Numbered from the stretch's first letter, positions 7,292 to 15,943 are shown. The stretch: DNA of 34,492 nucleotides from Candidatus Levilactobacillus faecigallinarum (GCA_019113985.1 DXGJ01000030.1:1-34492); one strand, 5' to 3'. Made by a program: numbers and translations. The notes: generated from the letters alone by a model not told the origin.

Positions 7292-8944
7292 TTATCGCAC
7301 AAAATAGGCTTGCTTGAAGTTCGATTGGGTACCAACCGTGTTGAATTGGACACCATTTAGGTGGGGATTGACGAGGTAGGTGCTGGCCGGTTGAATCAGC
7401 GGGGTGACGCCTTGGTTCTTCATCAGGATACCATCCGCTTTTAACAAAGTTCGCCACCGTTGTGCGTTAAACGACGGGGCGTTGCTGGCCTGCTCCAGCA
7501 GTTCATCGTAGGCTGGGTTGGACCAGTGACCGGTATTGGTCGTGTTATTGCTGGTGAAGAGCGCCAACATCGCCAGGGGGTCCGCGTACTGTGCCCGTAC
7601 CGTGGTCAGGTTCAGATCACCGTTCAACGGGGCCGTGCGTTTGTTCTGCGTCCAAGGACGCTTCTTCAGGCTGATCTTGAGCCCCGTTAAGTGACGGGTT
7701 AACTGTTGTTTGGTCTGTTGGGCCATCGCATAGTTGTAGGGGTCATCGCGATAACTGAGGGTCAACCGGACCGTCTTCAGGTGGGCGTACTTCAACGCGG
7801 CCCGCCATTCCCGCTGAGCGAGATTGGGCTGGTATTTCAGTGTCTTCTGCTCGGGCTGCGCGTTGGCGAAGTCCGCCGTTCCCCGCAGTCCCCGACTGAG
7901 ACCGGCCGGGACGATGCCCTGTGCCGGTAGTGAAGTATTGCCATAAGTCTTCTGGCCGAATCGCTTACGGTCGATGGCGTGAGAGATGGCGAGACGGGCC
8001 TGCTTCTGTGCGAGGACCTGGTCGGCCGCCGTGACAGTGGTCTGGTGGCGGTAGCTGATAATGACCATCCGTGAGTATGGCCGGGCCGTGTAACCGTCCT
8101 GATGCTCGTAGTGCTGGATATTATTCTTGGTCAATAAGCGAACCTCGTCGAGCTTGCCTTGCCGGTAGGCGTCCCACGCCTGCTTTTGGCTGGTGTAGAG
8201 GGTCACGTTAATCCGCTTGAGGTAGACGTGTTTACGGTCCCAGTAATGGGGGTTCGGGACCATGTGCCAATGCTTGGCGGTGTTGCCCTTACTGCTGACC
8301 ATGAATGGGCCGGCGTAGACCTGGTATTCCGGTTTGGTCGCGTATTTTGCACCGAAGCGCTTAGCGACCCGTTCGTTTTGCGGGCCAAACAGGGGGTAGG
8401 CCAACCGTTGTGGGAGCTCCGCCATGGGGTGATCCAGGTGCACGATGAGTTTAAAGTTCCCCTGAGCCTGCACCCCTAACGCCTTGGCGGGTAAATTTCC
8501 GCTGAGAATCTCGCGCGCATGGTGGATGCCCCGAAAGAGGTCAGCGTCCGTGGCCTTGGTGCGCGGATCTAAAGCGCGCCGCCAGGCATACACGAAGTCG
8601 TGGGCCGTAATCAGGTCACCATTACTCCAGTAGGAATCCTTCCAAAGGGTAAACGTATAGGTCGTTTTATCCGGGTTGACCTTGACGCTCTTAGCCAGCG
8701 CTAACTGGGCCTGGCCGTCTTGGTTAGCTTGGTAGAGACCCTCAATCGTGTTGTTGAGGCGGCCAAAGGTGGTCATGCGGTCGGTATCGAGGGTGGTCAG
8801 GGAGCTGGTCGTCGCCAGGTTAAGCACCTGATTCTTGGTCATGACCCCTTTATTATCACTCGTCGTTTTGGTGGTCGTGGGCGCGGTACACCCCGCGAGG
8901 CTTGCCCCTAACACCACCGCCAGTAAGATCATCCAACGTTTCAC
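7292..8944 (-). CDS. oligopeptide ABC transporter substrate-binding lipoprotein (OppA-like)
   Basis: 550-residue exported lipoprotein. Signal peptide MKRWMILLAVVLGASLAGC ends in a lipobox LAGC with lipidated C19, then a Thr-rich linker. The mature part is an SBP family 5 protein: LATTSSLTTLDTDRMTTF at the start, YTFTLWKDSYWSNGDLITAHDFVYAWRRA-type signature near residues 95-125, and later ARLAISHAIDRKRFG. It binds peptides outside the membrane and hands them to an Opp permease; no permease or ATPase genes lie nearby, so it is an orphan receptor. Start is GTG 8942-8944 behind GGAGGGG. Length and domain order are normal for the family. Confidence 0.92.
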   Translation of the reverse strand: MKRWMILLAVVLGASLAGCTAPTTTKTTSDNKGVMTKNQVLNLATTSSLTTLDTDRMTTFGRLNNTIEGLYQANQDGQAQLALAKSVKVNPDKTTYTFTLWKDSYWSNGDLITAHDFVYAWRRALDPRTKATDADLFRGIHHAREILSGNLPAKALGVQAQGNFKLIVHLDHPMAELPQRLAYPLFGPQNERVAKRFGAKYATKPEYQVYAGPFMVSSKGNTAKHWHMVPNPHYWDRKHVYLKRINVTLYTSQKQAWDAYRQGKLDEVRLLTKNNIQHYEHQDGYTARPYSRMVIISYRHQTTVTAADQVLAQKQARLAISHAIDRKRFGQKTYGNTSLPAQGIVPAGLSRGLRGTADFANAQPEQKTLKYQPNLAQREWRAALKYAHLKTVRLTLSYRDDPYNYAMAQQTKQQLTRHLTGLKISLKKRPWTQNKRTAPLNGDLNLTTVRAQYADPLAMLALFTSNNTTNTGHWSNPAYDELLEQASNAPSFNAQRWRTLLKADGILMKNQGVTPLIQPASTYLVNPHLNGVQFNTVGTQSNFKQAYFVR

Positions 8945-8971
8945 GTTTACCCCTCCGTTCGTTCTTTCCTG

Positions 8972-9000
8972 ATGATAGGTGAGCGGCGGGGCGGCGTCAA
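8972..9000 (-). promoter_or_regulatory. promoter for the peptide-binding protein gene
   Basis: On the minus strand TTGACG (8995-9000), 17-base spacer, TATCAT (8972-8977). Confidence 0.7.
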
Positions 9001-9021
9001 GCCCCAGTTAGCGGCAATGGC

Positions 9022-9050
9022 TTGTGATTCGACCGGGAATTCGCTAAAAT
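9022..9050 (+). promoter_or_regulatory. promoter for the mutY operon
   Basis: TTGTGA (9022-9027), 17-base spacer, TAAAAT (9045-9050). The 15 bases around the -10 (9039-9053) are identical to bases 44-58 upstream of the first gene. Confidence 0.6.
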
Positions 9051-9080
9051 TGAGAAAATGATAACGGGAGGCACCATTAT

Positions 9081-10211
9081 ATGGAAGAATGGTCGGCGAC
9101 AACAATCCAGGCGTTCCGGCAAACGCTTCTCGCCTGGTACGATCGCGCGGGACGCGACCTACCCTGGCGGCGAGATCATGATCCGTACCACGTGTGGGTC
9201 AGTGAGGTGATGCTGCAACAGACGCAGGTCAACACAGTGATTCCCTATTATCAACGCTTTATGGCGGCCTTTCCCACGGTCGACGACCTCGCGCAGGCTG
9301 CAGAACCCGACCTCCTGAAGGCCTGGCAAGGGCTGGGATACTATTCACGTGCCCGTAACTTACAGAAGGCGGCCCGTCAAATCGTGACGGACTACCAAGG
9401 GAAGTGGCCGCAAACGGCGGCGGGGTTAAGCGACCTTTCCGGCGTGGGACCGTATACTGCCTGTGCCATTGCCAGCATTGCCTTTGGCCAGGTGGTCCCA
9501 GCGGTCGACGGGAATGCCTTTCGGGTATTCTCCCGGTTACTCTTGATTGACGCTGATATCGCGCAACCCAAGACCCGGCAGTTATTCACCGACATCATTC
9601 AGCCGATTGTTGATCCGGACCGGCCGGGGGCCTTCAACCAGGCCATCATGGACCTGGGGTCGAGCTACATGACCGCGAAGAATTCCGACCCGGAGCACTC
9701 TCCTGTGCGGGCGTTCGACGCCTCCTTGCGGGAGAATCGGGTGGCCGACTTTCCGGTGAAGACCAAGGCCCCCCGACCGAAACTAATGCCCTATTACGGC
9801 TTGATTATCCAATCGCCGGCGGGCGTCTTGATGGTGCAACGCACCCACCAAGAAATGTTGACGGGGTACTGGACCTATCCGCTGGTACGCCAGGATGACC
9901 TGCGGGACGCGGAAGCGACTACCAAGGCAACATTAGCCACGGACCTAGCGACGCTAACGGACCGCTGGGCAACCGAGTACCAGTTGCCCCTTGACCTGAA
10001 GCCGGTGGGTGGCCCGGCCGTGAGTCACACCTACACCCATCAGCGGTGGCGGGTCAAGCTCCTGGTGGCGACCCTCAAAACGGTGCCGTCACTGACCTTT
10101 TACCCCGGCGAGTGGGTCCCGGTGGCGGATATCGCCCAGCGGCCACTACCGAAGGTCCAAGAAAAGATGATGAAACGCTGGGCCGAGGCTCAGGCTACTG
10201 CAACTGAATAG
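9081..10211 (+). CDS. mutY: A/G-specific adenine DNA glycosylase MutY, cluster-less type
   Basis: 376 residues. Removes adenine mispaired with 8-oxoguanine. Helix-hairpin-helix LSGVGPYTA at 119-126, catalytic E42 in SEVMLQQTQV, D143 in VPAVDGNAFRV, and a C-terminal NUDIX-like recognition domain (about 235-370). The loop that normally carries the four cysteines of the 4Fe-4S cluster, just after MDLG (190-193), reads SSYMTAKNSDPEHSPVRAFD and holds no cysteine, so this is a MutY without the cluster. Start ATG 9081 with GGGAGG upstream. First gene of a run of three with 13-base gaps. Confidence 0.94.
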   Translation: MEEWSATTIQAFRQTLLAWYDRAGRDLPWRRDHDPYHVWVSEVMLQQTQVNTVIPYYQRFMAAFPTVDDLAQAAEPDLLKAWQGLGYYSRARNLQKAARQIVTDYQGKWPQTAAGLSDLSGVGPYTACAIASIAFGQVVPAVDGNAFRVFSRLLLIDADIAQPKTRQLFTDIIQPIVDPDRPGAFNQAIMDLGSSYMTAKNSDPEHSPVRAFDASLRENRVADFPVKTKAPRPKLMPYYGLIIQSPAGVLMVQRTHQEMLTGYWTYPLVRQDDLRDAEATTKATLATDLATLTDRWATEYQLPLDLKPVGGPAVSHTYTHQRWRVKLLVATLKTVPSLTFYPGEWVPVADIAQRPLPKVQEKMMKRWAEAQATATE

Positions 10212-10224
10212 GGGGAAGCATATT

Positions 10225-10545
10225 ATGTCAACTATTTTCGATGTTTTAAAAACCGTTACTGTCAATCATCAACCCGTTGCGAGTCCGGAAATCGTGATCA
10301 CGGATCCGGCCGGCAAACCCAACGGGCTCCTGACGGATTTATTGCATGATTTAATCAACGACGCCCTCCTGTTCGTCACGTTAACGGACATCGCGAGCGC
10401 TGATGACCTAATTGCCCGCTTACACGCGCATACGCCGCTACCCAGCGATGTCTTGGACGAGTACGGGAAGATACTAACGGAGACCTGTTACGGGCTAAAT
10501 TTTGCGCCACAGAAGGGGCAAATCGAAATCGTGGTCCAGCGTTAG
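10225..10545 (+). CDS. hypothetical protein in the mutY operon
   Basis: 106-residue acidic soluble protein, 13 bases after mutY with GGGGGAAG in front of its ATG. It contains an amphipathic stretch (LLTDLLHDLINDALLFVTLTDI) near the middle and ends IEIVVQR. No family recognised. Spacing on both sides and the strong ribosome site support it as a real gene in the mutY-hydrolase operon. Confidence 0.75.
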   Translation: MSTIFDVLKTVTVNHQPVASPEIVITDPAGKPNGLLTDLLHDLINDALLFVTLTDIASADDLIARLHAHTPLPSDVLDEYGKILTETCYGLNFAPQKGQIEIVVQR

Positions 10546-10558
10546 GGGGCGACCAGAA

Positions 10559-11173
10559 ATGACGGCGTTAGTCGAAACTATGCCGGGCGCCAATACAGCG
10601 CCACCAGTCCTGTTGCTGCAGGGAACGGGGGGCACCAACCGCGAAATCTTAACATTTGGTCGTCGGCTAGTGCCCCAGAGCCCCCTGATAACGGTTGCGG
10701 GACGGGTGGGAACCGGTCAACAGCGGCAATACTTTCGCCAGACCGTCGCAGCTCCGGCTACGCCACAACACTTGATGACGGAAGCAACCTGGATTCGAGA
10801 CCAGGTCCGGCAAGTTTGTGCGGCCCACCGCTGGGACAGCGACAAGCTGATCGTGGTGGGTTATTCGAATGGTGCGGCGATGGGTAGCTATGGGCTTCAA
10901 CACGGCCTTTTTCCTGGTCGATTAGCCGTTCTTTTGCATCCGGTTACGTTGCCGGGGACCTACGATCAAGACCTCCACGGCCGAAAAATTTGGCTGTCCG
11001 GTGGGCAACGCGATCCGTTTGTTCAGGCAGCAGCCATTCGTCAGATGGCGGCGGTCTTTACGGCTCGTGGTGCGCAGACTACGGTGACCATCACCGGTGG
11101 CACGCATAACCTGACGCCGGGGGAAGTATTAGCGGCCCATGACTGGTTAGCGGCAAATCTTTCCGTCGACTGA
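10559..11173 (+). CDS. alpha/beta hydrolase (phospholipase/carboxylesterase-like)
   Basis: 204 residues, cytoplasmic. The order of motifs is that of small esterases of the YpfH/carboxylesterase type: LLLQGTGGTNREIL (oxyanion region), nucleophile elbow GYSNG with the catalytic serine near residue 101, an Asp in SGGQRDPFV, and a late His in TGGTHNLTPGEV. Start ATG 10559 behind TTAGGGGGCGACC; the frame is open 19 codons further back inside the previous gene but has no ribosome site. Natural substrate unknown. Third gene of the mutY operon. Confidence 0.87.
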   Translation: MTALVETMPGANTAPPVLLLQGTGGTNREILTFGRRLVPQSPLITVAGRVGTGQQRQYFRQTVAAPATPQHLMTEATWIRDQVRQVCAAHRWDSDKLIVVGYSNGAAMGSYGLQHGLFPGRLAVLLHPVTLPGTYDQDLHGRKIWLSGGQRDPFVQAAAIRQMAAVFTARGAQTTVTITGGTHNLTPGEVLAAHDWLAANLSVD

Positions 11174-11205
11174 AAAAATTCCTTGCGAAAATTGAGCTTT
11201 CCCAT

Positions 11206-11234
11206 TTGCTATTCTCGGCAATACCTGTTATCCT
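11206..11234 (+). promoter_or_regulatory. possible promoter of the cold-shock gene
   Basis: TTGCTA (11206-11211), 17-base spacer, TATCCT (11229-11234). It would give a leader of about 120 bases, as usual for cold-shock genes. Confidence 0.45.
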
Positions 11235-11329
11235 ATTGTTAATGTATTTATGGTTCGGAAGTTTTAAAGGCTCGACGTTCTTATAAGAATGGCTCCTTTT
11301 TACCCCAGCTTTCAAATGCAAATATTATA

Positions 11330-11346
11330 TTGCGCTATGCGCACAC
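11330..11346 (+). promoter_or_regulatory. small hairpin next to the csp ribosome site
   Basis: TGCGC and GCGCA around TAT form a 5-pair hairpin ending a few bases before the CGGAGG ribosome site. It may be part of a leader that changes fold with temperature; inference only. Confidence 0.35.
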
Positions 11347-11361
11347 GGAGGTTTCATTCTT

Positions 11362-11565
11362 ATGGAACAAGGTACTGTTAAATGGTTCAACGCTGATAAA
11401 GGTTACGGCTTCATTACTCTTGAAAACGGCTCAGACGTGTTCGTTCACTTCTCTGCTATCAACAGTGAAGGTTTCAAGACGCTTGAAGAAGGCCAACATG
11501 TATCCCTTGACGTAGAACAAGGCGATCGTGGCCCACAAGCTGCTAACGTTACGGTTGTTGACTAA
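11362..11565 (+). CDS. cold-shock protein (CspA family)
   Basis: 67-residue single cold-shock domain. [21 protein letters not shown] carries the RNP1 motif KGYGFI and VFVHF the RNP2 motif. Acts as a single-stranded nucleic-acid chaperone and anti-terminator. ATG 11362 lies behind CGGAGG. The codons are strongly biased towards preferred triplets (GAA, GGT, AAC, GTT), unlike its GC-rich neighbours, as expected of a very highly expressed gene. Monocistronic: long leader upstream, strong terminator downstream. Confidence 0.97.
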   Translation: MEQGTVKWFNADKGYGFITLENGSDVFVHFSAINSEGFKTLEEGQHVSLDVEQGDRGPQAANVTVVD

Positions 11566-11586
11566 TTTACATTAGCCTATAGCCTT

Positions 11587-11618
11587 AAAAGCCATCACCC
11601 TCGGGTGGTGGCTTTTTT
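11587..11618 (+). terminator. terminator of the cold-shock gene
   Basis: AAAGCCATCACCC and GGGTGGTGGCTTTTTT form a near-perfect stem with a 3-base loop and T-run. Confidence 0.9.
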
Positions 11619-11830
11619 CATGGGAAATTTTAGCTGGTGAAATGGGGATAAGCCGCGCCTGGTTGGTTTAAAGTTTGTCCTAACCTAAAAAATTGGTGCT
11701 ATGAAGGGCTCAGTGGGTGGGCGTATACTAACAAACAGTGTGTCACACCCGGTGAGGACTGTCTGCTAACCGCGTTTGGTTTGGTCTGGATACTGGATGC
11801 AATCTAACCATAGTAACTGAGGGATGTTTT

Positions 11831-13174
11831 TTGGAAGACTTATTTGAACGGGCGCCGATTCGGCAGGCCTACTTTAAGTTGGCCATGCCCGTTGTTTTGA
11901 GCATGTTGGCCAGCATGATTTATAATTTAGCGGACACCTTTTTTGTCTCGATGACCCAAAACACCGCGTTGGTCGCGGGCGTGGCCCTGTGTACACCACT
12001 GTTTAACCTGATGATTGCCTTGGGCGACGTCTTTGGTCTAGGCGGCAGTGCCTACGTATCCCGGCTCCTGGGTCAGCAGCAGACGGCTCTGGCCCGGCGC
12101 GTCAGTAGTTGGTGCTTCTACGGGGGCATCTTCAGTAGCATCGTACTCGCCGTTCTGATGTTGATCTTTGAACGGCCAATCTTGACGGCGCTGGGGGCCA
12201 CGCCGGCCACCTACGCATACGCCGCCCAATTTTACCGTATCTTTAACATCGGCGCGGCCCTGGTGACGATTTCCATCGTCCCTGGGAACCTGATGCGCAC
12301 CGAGGGGCGAGCCAAGGAGAACATGTTCGGGACCGTCGGTGGCATCCTGGTGAACATCATCTGTGACCCGCTGTTTATTCTAGGCTTTCACATGGGGGCC
12401 GCCGGGGCGGCGTTGGCCAACCTGATTGGCTATACGTTGACCGACATCATTCTGGTCTACTACGTCCGCAAACGTTGCAAAGTCATCAACGTGAACTGGC
12501 ACGAGGTCCGCATCGCCTGGACGGATATTTGGCAGGTCCTGGTCATCGGGATTCCGGCCTCCATTACCAACCTGATGATCAGCTATCAGACCGCATTATT
12601 TAATAACTATCTAGCCCGTTACGGGGCCGACCGGGTGGCCGCTCTGGGCATCGCCACCAAGGTCTCCCAGGTGGTCAACGCCATCATGGTCGGGTTTGCC
12701 TTCGGCGCCCAACCCCTGATTGGGTACAACTACGGGGCCGAAAATCATGAGCGTTTACGTAAGATTATCCGTTTCGACTTATTGGTCGAGGTAGTCTGGT
12801 CGCTGGTCATGGCGACGCTGATGATTATCGTCTCACCGTGGATTGTCGCGCTATTCTTGAAGAATCCGGCAGTTATCAAGTACGGGTCACAGATTTTGCG
12901 CATCCTCCTGTTGACCACGCCGTTTGCCGGCGCAATCCTGGTGTACACCACGGTTTTCCAGTCGACGGCCAAGGCCTTGAACGCCTTACTGATGTCGATT
13001 TCACGTCAGGGGATTATCTTCACAATCGCTATCGTGGTGGGGAGTCTCCTGTTCGGCTACACCGGCATCATCTGGTCACAGGCGGTGGCCGATGTCTTGA
13101 CGGCCTTACTTGGCTGGGGACTGTACCGCCATCAGGTCATGAAGGCCCGCGATACGGTATCACCGGAAGCTTAG
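11831..13174 (+). CDS. MATE-family efflux transporter
   Basis: 447 residues, twelve predicted membrane helices in two homologous halves, as in NorM/DinF-type MATE exporters. Typical features: KLAMPVVLSMLASMIYNLADTFFVS at residues 12-37, NLMRTEGRAKENM near 155-170, and the second-half counterpart GIPASITNLMISYQTALFNNYLARYG. Exports cationic drugs or metabolites by Na+ or H+ antiport; substrate unknown. Translation appears to start at TTG 11831 with TGAGGGA nearby; no in-frame ATG lies close. A 210-base leader without genes precedes it, with a TATACT at 11724-11729 as a possible -10. Confidence 0.9.
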   Translation: MEDLFERAPIRQAYFKLAMPVVLSMLASMIYNLADTFFVSMTQNTALVAGVALCTPLFNLMIALGDVFGLGGSAYVSRLLGQQQTALARRVSSWCFYGGIFSSIVLAVLMLIFERPILTALGATPATYAYAAQFYRIFNIGAALVTISIVPGNLMRTEGRAKENMFGTVGGILVNIICDPLFILGFHMGAAGAALANLIGYTLTDIILVYYVRKRCKVINVNWHEVRIAWTDIWQVLVIGIPASITNLMISYQTALFNNYLARYGADRVAALGIATKVSQVVNAIMVGFAFGAQPLIGYNYGAENHERLRKIIRFDLLVEVVWSLVMATLMIIVSPWIVALFLKNPAVIKYGSQILRILLLTTPFAGAILVYTTVFQSTAKALNALLMSISRQGIIFTIAIVVGSLLFGYTGIIWSQAVADVLTALLGWGLYRHQVMKARDTVSPEA

Positions 13175-13198
13175 GTTTGGTAAAGTTCACTTACAAAC

Positions 13199-13248
13199 AA
13201 AAAATCCCCAACCACTCGCAGTTCGCCGAAGGTGGTTGGGGATTTTTG
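13199..13248. terminator. bidirectional terminator
   Basis: AAAAATCCCCAACCA and TGGTTGGGGATTTTT form a 15-pair stem with A-run and T-run, serving the MATE gene and the convergent metal ATPase gene. Confidence 0.9.
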
Positions 13249-13263
13249 CTGATTTATGGACGG

Positions 13264-15054
13264 TTAACGGTCGGTCCGGGCCCGTAAGGCGTAGAGAATC
13301 GTGATGGTGTCGACGGCCTCTTGGAAGAGGGCGCCGATAATGGCGGGGATGACCCCAAAGCTAGCGATGACCATCAGGCCCGTACAGATGGCAATCCCAA
13401 TCAGGACGGCCTGGCGGGCGATGCGCATGGTATCGCGGGAAATTTTAACGGCGGTGCTGACCCGGGTCAGGTCGTCCTTGAGGACCACGGCGTCAGCGGA
13501 TTCGCTGGCGGCCGTAGCGCCGTGAGCGCCCATGGCGATGCCCACGTCGGCAGCGACCAGAGACGGCGCGTCGTTGACCCCGTCACCCACCATCGCAACG
13601 GGGCGTTGGTCGGCGGGAAGTTGCTTGAGGACGGTAATCTTGTCGGCTGGCAAACATTCGGCGTGTACCCGGTCGATGCCGACCTCCTGGGCAATCTGCT
13701 GGGCAATGGGCTGCCGATCGCCGGAAATCATCAGGAGGTGTTCGATGCCCAGCTGATGTAACGTTGTCATGGTCTGGGCGGCTTCCGGTCGTAGCCGGTC
13801 GGTAAAGGTGACACACCCTAGGTAAGTCCCAGCGGCGGACACGTAAACCGCGGTTTGGTCGACTTTGGTGATGGGTTGGTCCGTGACGAATTCCAGCTTG
13901 CCGGCGCGCACCGGTTCCCCATCAATCAGGGCTTGAACCCCGGCCGCCGTGGTTTCTTCGACCTGGGTAGCGGTTAATACGGGGGTGTCATTGGCGGCGA
14001 GCAGTGAGCGGGCCAGGACGTGGTTCGATTGTTGTTCTGCACTGGCGGCAAGTTGGAGTAACCGTTCCTGGGTGGTTCCGGGTTGCGGCAGGACCTGGTC
14101 GACCACCAATTGTCCCTGGGTGATGGTTCCGGTCTTATCAAAGGCGAAGCTCTGAACCTTGGCGAGTTTTTCCAGGGTGGTTCCCGTCTTGACGATAATG
14201 CCGTTTCGACTAGACCGGCTCATGCCGGAGACCAGCGCGATTGGCGCTGCTAGAATCAGCGGGCAGGGCGAAGCGACCACCAGGACTTGGGCGACCCGAA
14301 CCGGATCTCCCGAGAGCCACCAGGCCAGACCAGCAATCACGTAGGCTACCAGGGTAAACGGCACGGCGTAACGGTCGGCCATCCGCACGAAGTGGGCGGG
14401 TTGGTTCTCGGCCTGCTTGACCAGCCGCACGATGTTTTGGTACTGACTGTTGGCCGCGGTCTGGTCGGCCCGAATCTGAATGGCCGTGCTGCCGTTGACG
14501 GCGCCAGACATGACGCTATCGTCTGGGACCTTGTCGACGGGGCGTGACTCACCGGTTAGGGAAGACTCGTCAACGGTGGTACTACCAGTCAGGATGGTGC
14601 CGTCGACCGGAATGGCCTCCCCGGGCTTAACCAGAAGCCGTTGGCCAACCTGGACGTCATCGATGGGGATGGCGGTCACGGCGTCACCCTGCAACAGGTG
14701 GGCCTGCTGGGGCGAATTGGCTAACAGACTTTGGAGTTCAGAGTTTGCCCGGTGAGCAGCGAAGTCTTCCAAAGCGTCGCCCCCGGTCAGCATTAGGAGC
14801 ACGATGAGCGCAGCCCAGTATTCGCCCACAATCAGGGTGGCGATGACCGCGGTGATTGCCAGAAGGTCGACCCCAAACTTACCGGAACGCAACGTTTTGA
14901 CCATGTCAACAAACATCAGCAGGGCAATCAATGCCCCAGCAATGGTGACCAGTAAGGCGGCTAAGTGCTGCTGACCCAGGGCAAACTGACAGATTAGTGC
15001 AACAATGCCGGCTGTCAGGACCCCCCAGAGCCGTTTATAATTGGTTAATTTCAT
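13264..15054 (-). CDS. heavy-metal P1B-type ATPase
   Basis: 596 residues. Pumps metal ions out of the cell using ATP. No N-terminal metal-binding domain. Actuator motif TGES at 167-170, transmembrane metal site SPCPL at 262-266 (SPC rather than CPC), phosphorylated D306 in DKTGT, and hinge GDGVND at 490-495. The C-terminal membrane part ends FQEAVDTITILYALRA. The HP dipeptide typical of P1B nucleotide domains is HV here (SNHVLA, near 343-348). The SPC motif excludes a classical Cu pump and points to Zn/Cd/Co/Fe-type substrates. ATG at 15052-15054 behind AAGGGGTG. Divergent from a TetR regulator, its likely controller. Confidence 0.92.
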   Translation of the reverse strand: MKLTNYKRLWGVLTAGIVALICQFALGQQHLAALLVTIAGALIALLMFVDMVKTLRSGKFGVDLLAITAVIATLIVGEYWAALIVLLMLTGGDALEDFAAHRANSELQSLLANSPQQAHLLQGDAVTAIPIDDVQVGQRLLVKPGEAIPVDGTILTGSTTVDESSLTGESRPVDKVPDDSVMSGAVNGSTAIQIRADQTAANSQYQNIVRLVKQAENQPAHFVRMADRYAVPFTLVAYVIAGLAWWLSGDPVRVAQVLVVASPCPLILAAPIALVSGMSRSSRNGIIVKTGTTLEKLAKVQSFAFDKTGTITQGQLVVDQVLPQPGTTQERLLQLAASAEQQSNHVLARSLLAANDTPVLTATQVEETTAAGVQALIDGEPVRAGKLEFVTDQPITKVDQTAVYVSAAGTYLGCVTFTDRLRPEAAQTMTTLHQLGIEHLLMISGDRQPIAQQIAQEVGIDRVHAECLPADKITVLKQLPADQRPVAMVGDGVNDAPSLVAADVGIAMGAHGATAASESADAVVLKDDLTRVSTAVKISRDTMRIARQAVLIGIAICTGLMVIASFGVIPAIIGALFQEAVDTITILYALRARTDR

Positions 15055-15087
15055 GACACCACACCCCTTTTAAATATCTTTGTGTAA

Positions 15088-15116
15088 ATTATAACAAAAG
15101 CAGCCCTAAAAGGGCA
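15088..15116 (-). promoter_or_regulatory. promoter region of the metal ATPase gene
   Basis: On the minus strand a perfect TATAAT at 15088-15093. The -35 region falls on GCCCT-AAA-AGGGC (15103-15115), a small palindrome that could be an operator; the -35 itself is weak. Confidence 0.5.
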
Positions 15117-15143
15117 CTCCTTCGGGTTGAAAGCGTATTCGTG

Positions 15144-15171
15144 TAGGTCATGGGGCCACCTATGGTACAAT
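15144..15171 (+). promoter_or_regulatory. putative TetR operator and -10
   Basis: TAGGT (15144-15148) and ACCTA (15158-15162) form a dyad with a 9-base centre, directly before TACAAT (15166-15171), a likely -10 of the regulator gene. The position fits autorepression; inference. Confidence 0.4.
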
Positions 15172-15209
15172 TTAGCCAAGTAGACGATCAAGGAAAGGGC
15201 ACGGTGGAC

Positions 15210-15797
15210 ATGGCAAGTAAACAGACCACAGATGAGCGAATCCTTGCGGCGTTTTCGACATTAGTCCTAGAATCCGGTTACCAGGGCGCAACGACGCGGA
15301 AGATTGCGGCCGCGGCTGGTATCAATGAAAGTACGGTCTTTCGACACTATCAGGACAAGCACAGTATCTTACAGGAATTGGTCAACACTTATTTAAAGGA
15401 CATCGATCAGATTGACGCCGACTTTGAGGCAACGGGAGACATTGAGGTGGATCTGGGAAAGATTGCGCGATTATATGTAGACTTTGTGCAAGCTCATAAG
15501 CCCATCGTGCTTCTGGGCCTGCGGGAGGCGTACCTGTTCCCCGAGATTAGTCAGGCGGTCAAACGTCTGCCGATGCGGTTACGGGACCGGTTGTTGGATT
15601 CGTTCCATCGTATGGTTCAGACCGGTGAGATTCGGGCGGACGTGGATGTCGCGGAAGAGGCCTCAAACTTCATCTTAATCAACTATGGGAACATGGTTTT
15701 TAACTCAATCTATCCCGACGACGATGATGGGATGGGGATTCCGAAAGAACGTTTCATGCAGGAAAATGTTAAGACCTTCGCAACGCATTTGAAATAG
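15210..15797 (+). CDS. TetR/AcrR-family regulator
   Basis: 195 residues. N-terminal helix-turn-helix (about 10-55): ILAAFSTLVLESGYQGATTRKIAAAAG followed by the recognition helix and VFRHYQDKHSILQELV, as in the family. The C-terminal part (60-195) is the helical ligand-binding and dimerisation domain, without cysteine-rich metal sites. Start is ATG 15210, with an alternative in-frame GTG at 15204; AAGGAAAGGG lies upstream. Divergent from the metal ATPase 155 bases away, so it probably controls that gene and itself. Effector unknown. Confidence 0.88.
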   Translation: MASKQTTDERILAAFSTLVLESGYQGATTRKIAAAAGINESTVFRHYQDKHSILQELVNTYLKDIDQIDADFEATGDIEVDLGKIARLYVDFVQAHKPIVLLGLREAYLFPEISQAVKRLPMRLRDRLLDSFHRMVQTGEIRADVDVAEEASNFILINYGNMVFNSIYPDDDDGMGIPKERFMQENVKTFATHLK

Positions 15798-15803
15798 GTA
15801 GCT

Positions 15804-15843
15804 AAAAAGGACCCGAGGAAAAAGTTCCCCGGGTCCTTTTTTC
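15804..15843. terminator. bidirectional terminator between tetR gene and tRNA
   Basis: AAAAAGGACCCG and CGGGTCCTTTTTT pair around an A-rich loop; serves both the plus-strand regulator and the minus-strand tRNA. Confidence 0.85.
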
Positions 15844-15846
15844 GAG

Positions 15847-15920
15847 TGTCGCAAGAGAGATTCGAACCCTCGACCTACGGTTTAGAAGACCGTTGCTCTA
15901 TCCAGCTGAGCTATTGCGAC
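15847..15920 (-). tRNA. tRNA-Arg (anticodon UCU)
   Basis: Minus-strand cloverleaf: acceptor GTCGCAA/TTGCGAC, D-arm AGCTCAGCTGGATAGAGC, anticodon stem CGGTC/ACCG with loop CTTCTAA giving anticodon TCT, and T-arm GAGGGTTCGAATCTCTC. CCA is not encoded. Reads AGA and AGG arginine codons, which are rare in these GC-rich genes. Confidence 0.96.
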
Positions 15921-15943
15921 ATAAGTTGTGAAACAACCTCTTT

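Noticed and set aside
7130..7360. 76-codon open frame between loci A1/A2 and the peptide-binding gene
   Set aside because: Runs through the repeat remnant and the terminator hairpin; no ribosome site and no recognisable product.
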